From NCBI RefSeq assembly GCF_900537995.1, contig NZ_LR027880.1, positions 2,922,001-2,986,000 on the forward strand: a stretch of 64,000 bases of DNA. Reading direction: 5' to 3'. Positions 62,847 through 64,000 of this stretch are shown here, one piece after another. Under the pieces are notes generated by a model. It ran no database searches, had not been told where the DNA came from, and was given only the letters and a program-made list of their open reading frames with translations. Position 1 is the first letter of the stretch; the number at the start of each line of letters is the position of its first letter. This stretch comes from Roseburia intestinalis L1-82 (lineage in GTDB: Bacteria > Bacillota > Clostridia > Lachnospirales > Lachnospiraceae). A program made the translations under genes and the position numbers.

Positions 62847-64000
62847 TTAGACCTCAATTTTCCCTTCTTTTAACAATTCAATAAATGCCTCTGCCAGTTT
62901 TGGATCAAACTGTGTTCCCTTATTGTGTTCTAACTCACTGATTGCATAATCGATCGACATAGCTTCCTTGTAGGTACGCTTTGTTGTCATCGCATCAAAC
63001 GAATCACATACCGCAAGAATACGCCCTAACAGTGGAATATCTTCTCCTTTCAGGCCTCTCGGATATCCCTTTCCGTCATATCTCTCATGATGCGATAATA
63101 CAGCCGGTATCACATAGTTCATATTCGGCAGAAAATGAATCATCTCAATGGAATTCGTGACATGTGTTTTCATGATCTCATATTCCTCATCATTTAACCT
63201 GCCCTGTTTTTTTAAGATACTCTCAGGAATACCAATCTTTCCGATATCGTGAAGCAGTCCTGCCTCCTTTGCAATTTCAATGTCATTCGGCTCAAGACCT
63301 ATTTTTTTTGCGAGAAGAACCGCATAATCCGATACATGGCAGGAATGTTCAAAGGTATAAGAATCCTTTGCATCGATTGCTGCAGTCAGTGCGTAAATCG
63401 TTGGTGCAATCTGTTCATAATGCTTTTGTACCTGCTGATCCTCAAGTTCATCTTCTGTATGTGCTCCATAAATTTTAATACAGTTTTTTCCGTCCCGTTT
63501 TGCATAAAAATTTGCACGTTCTGCCTGACTGAGCAGCTCATCCGCTCCCGAAGCCGTATCCGGATAAAATGCAATTCCGACACTTGCAGTCACCGGTTGT
63601 AGAACATCCGGTTTTTCTTCATCCGCGAGCAGAAAATTCTTCTGTATCTTCGCCGCAATCTGTGCCACCTTTTTCTTTTCATCCGAATTTATCAGCACCA
63701 CATATTCATTTGATCCAAACCGGAACGTATTTCCCTGACATCCTACGGTATTCTCTATGATATGTCCGCACCATTTTAAGATACGATCCCCACATTCTTC
63801 CCCGTACAGCTCATTAAAAAGCTTAAAATCATCCAGATCAAGATACACCAGGGCTATCTTCTGCTCTTCTTTCCAGTTCTCCGCCAGAAACTTTTTAAAA
63901 TATCCCCTGTTATAAAGTCCTGTCAGTTCATCATGGATCGATATCTGATATACTTCCTGATAAGTACGGATATTCTTAAGGCACACACCCGCATACACAC
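62847..64000 (-). CDS. GGDEF/HD-GYP domain protein, N-terminus outside window
   Basis: At least 383 residues of a cyclic-di-GMP-type protein cut by the right edge. A diguanylate cyclase-like domain (SIHDELTGLYNRGYFKKFL, LDLDDFKLFNELYG) has a degenerate active-site motif, GSNEY in place of GGDEF, so cyclase activity is doubtful. The C-terminal HD-GYP phosphodiesterase is complete: HSCHVSDYAVLLA, LLHDIGKIGIPE, LSHHERYDGKGYPRGLKGEDIP and DSFDAMTTKRTY. It probably degrades cyclic-di-GMP, with the GGDEF part as a regulatory or nucleotide-binding module. Confidence 0.9.
   Translation of the reverse strand, partial: VYAGVCLKNIRTYQEVYQISIHDELTGLYNRGYFKKFLAENWKEEQKIALVYLDLDDFKLFNELYGEECGDRILKWCGHIIENTVGCQGNTFRFGSNEYVVLINSDEKKKVAQIAAKIQKNFLLADEEKPDVLQPVTASVGIAFYPDTASGADELLSQAERANFYAKRDGKNCIKIYGAHTEDELEDQQVQKHYEQIAPTIYALTAAIDAKDSYTFEHSCHVSDYAVLLAKKIGLEPNDIEIAKEAGLLHDIGKIGIPESILKKQGRLNDEEYEIMKTHVTNSIEMIHFLPNMNYVIPAVLSHHERYDGKGYPRGLKGEDIPLLGRILAVCDSFDAMTTKRTYKEAMSIDYAISELEHNKGTQFDPKLAEAFIELLKEGKIEV

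Overview
The window looks like a chromosomal segment of a low-to-mid GC Clostridia genome, most likely a gut Lachnospiraceae. This is inferred from the agr-type peptide signalling locus, DUF975 membrane protein, Csp-like subtilase, domain-permuted GH3 beta-glucosidase and the insertion-sequence families. No rRNA, tRNA or CRISPR array was seen. Layout: 1-4.5 kb has an AraC regulator end, a GH3 beta-glucosidase, remnants of sfsA and of an Rhs protein, and an orphan DarT1-associated NADAR-type antitoxin. 4.5-9.6 kb is a nest of insertion sequences: IS66 inside an IS3-family element inside an older transposase gene. 9.7-37.4 kb is an array of VgrG-like spike proteins with interchangeable C-terminal toxins, each followed by a putative immunity gene, mixed with broken copies, orphan immunity genes and further IS elements. 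37.4-55.5 kb is the core of a contractile injection system. 55.5-58.8 kb is a complete agr quorum-sensing set (XRE regulator, LytTR regulator, GHKL kinase, AgrD, AgrB). 59-64 kb has a truncated ParA, a subtilisin-like protease with a small inverted-repeat element at its 3' end, a DUF975 protein and a GGDEF/HD-GYP protein cut by the window edge. 

The main system is read from right to left on the minus strand: XRE - agrA-like - agrC-like - agrD - agrB - vWA membrane protein - fused TssB/TssC-like sheath - two tube proteins - J-domain protein - two FHA proteins - two PP2C phosphatases - two probable baseplate genes - Hsp70-like protein - tail-associated genes - structural VgrG - two adaptor-like paralogues - DUF4280 (PAAR-like) - VgrG-PoNe - PoNi - DUF4280 - VgrG-toxin - ankyrin immunity, and on into the toxin array. 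Spacing is short and several genes overlap, so the block reads like one very long transcription unit or a few coupled ones. There is no TssJLM membrane complex, no ClpV, no AAA+ ATPase and no Ser/Thr kinase in the window. An Hsp70/J-domain pair sits where a ClpV would be expected. 

Toxin/immunity pairs recognised: Ntox15 (Tde1-like nuclease) with a GAD-like/DUF1851 (Tdi1-like) protein; an HNH-type LHH nuclease with a SUKH protein; PoNe nuclease with PoNi, now separated by an IS whose 11-bp target duplication allows the original 34-nt spacing to be reconstructed; and four tips of unassigned or tentative type paired with ankyrin, zinc-ribbon/L7-L12-like or unknown proteins. The near-identical VgrG cores, N-terminally deleted copies, orphan tips and leftover 3' ends of DUF4280 genes show that the array evolves by recombination between VgrG copies. 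My overall reading is a quorum-sensing-associated, T6SS-like contractile injection system of a Gram-positive gut bacterium with a polymorphic spike-toxin arsenal. The agr link, the fused sheath and the chaperone pair are inferences from sequence and gene order.
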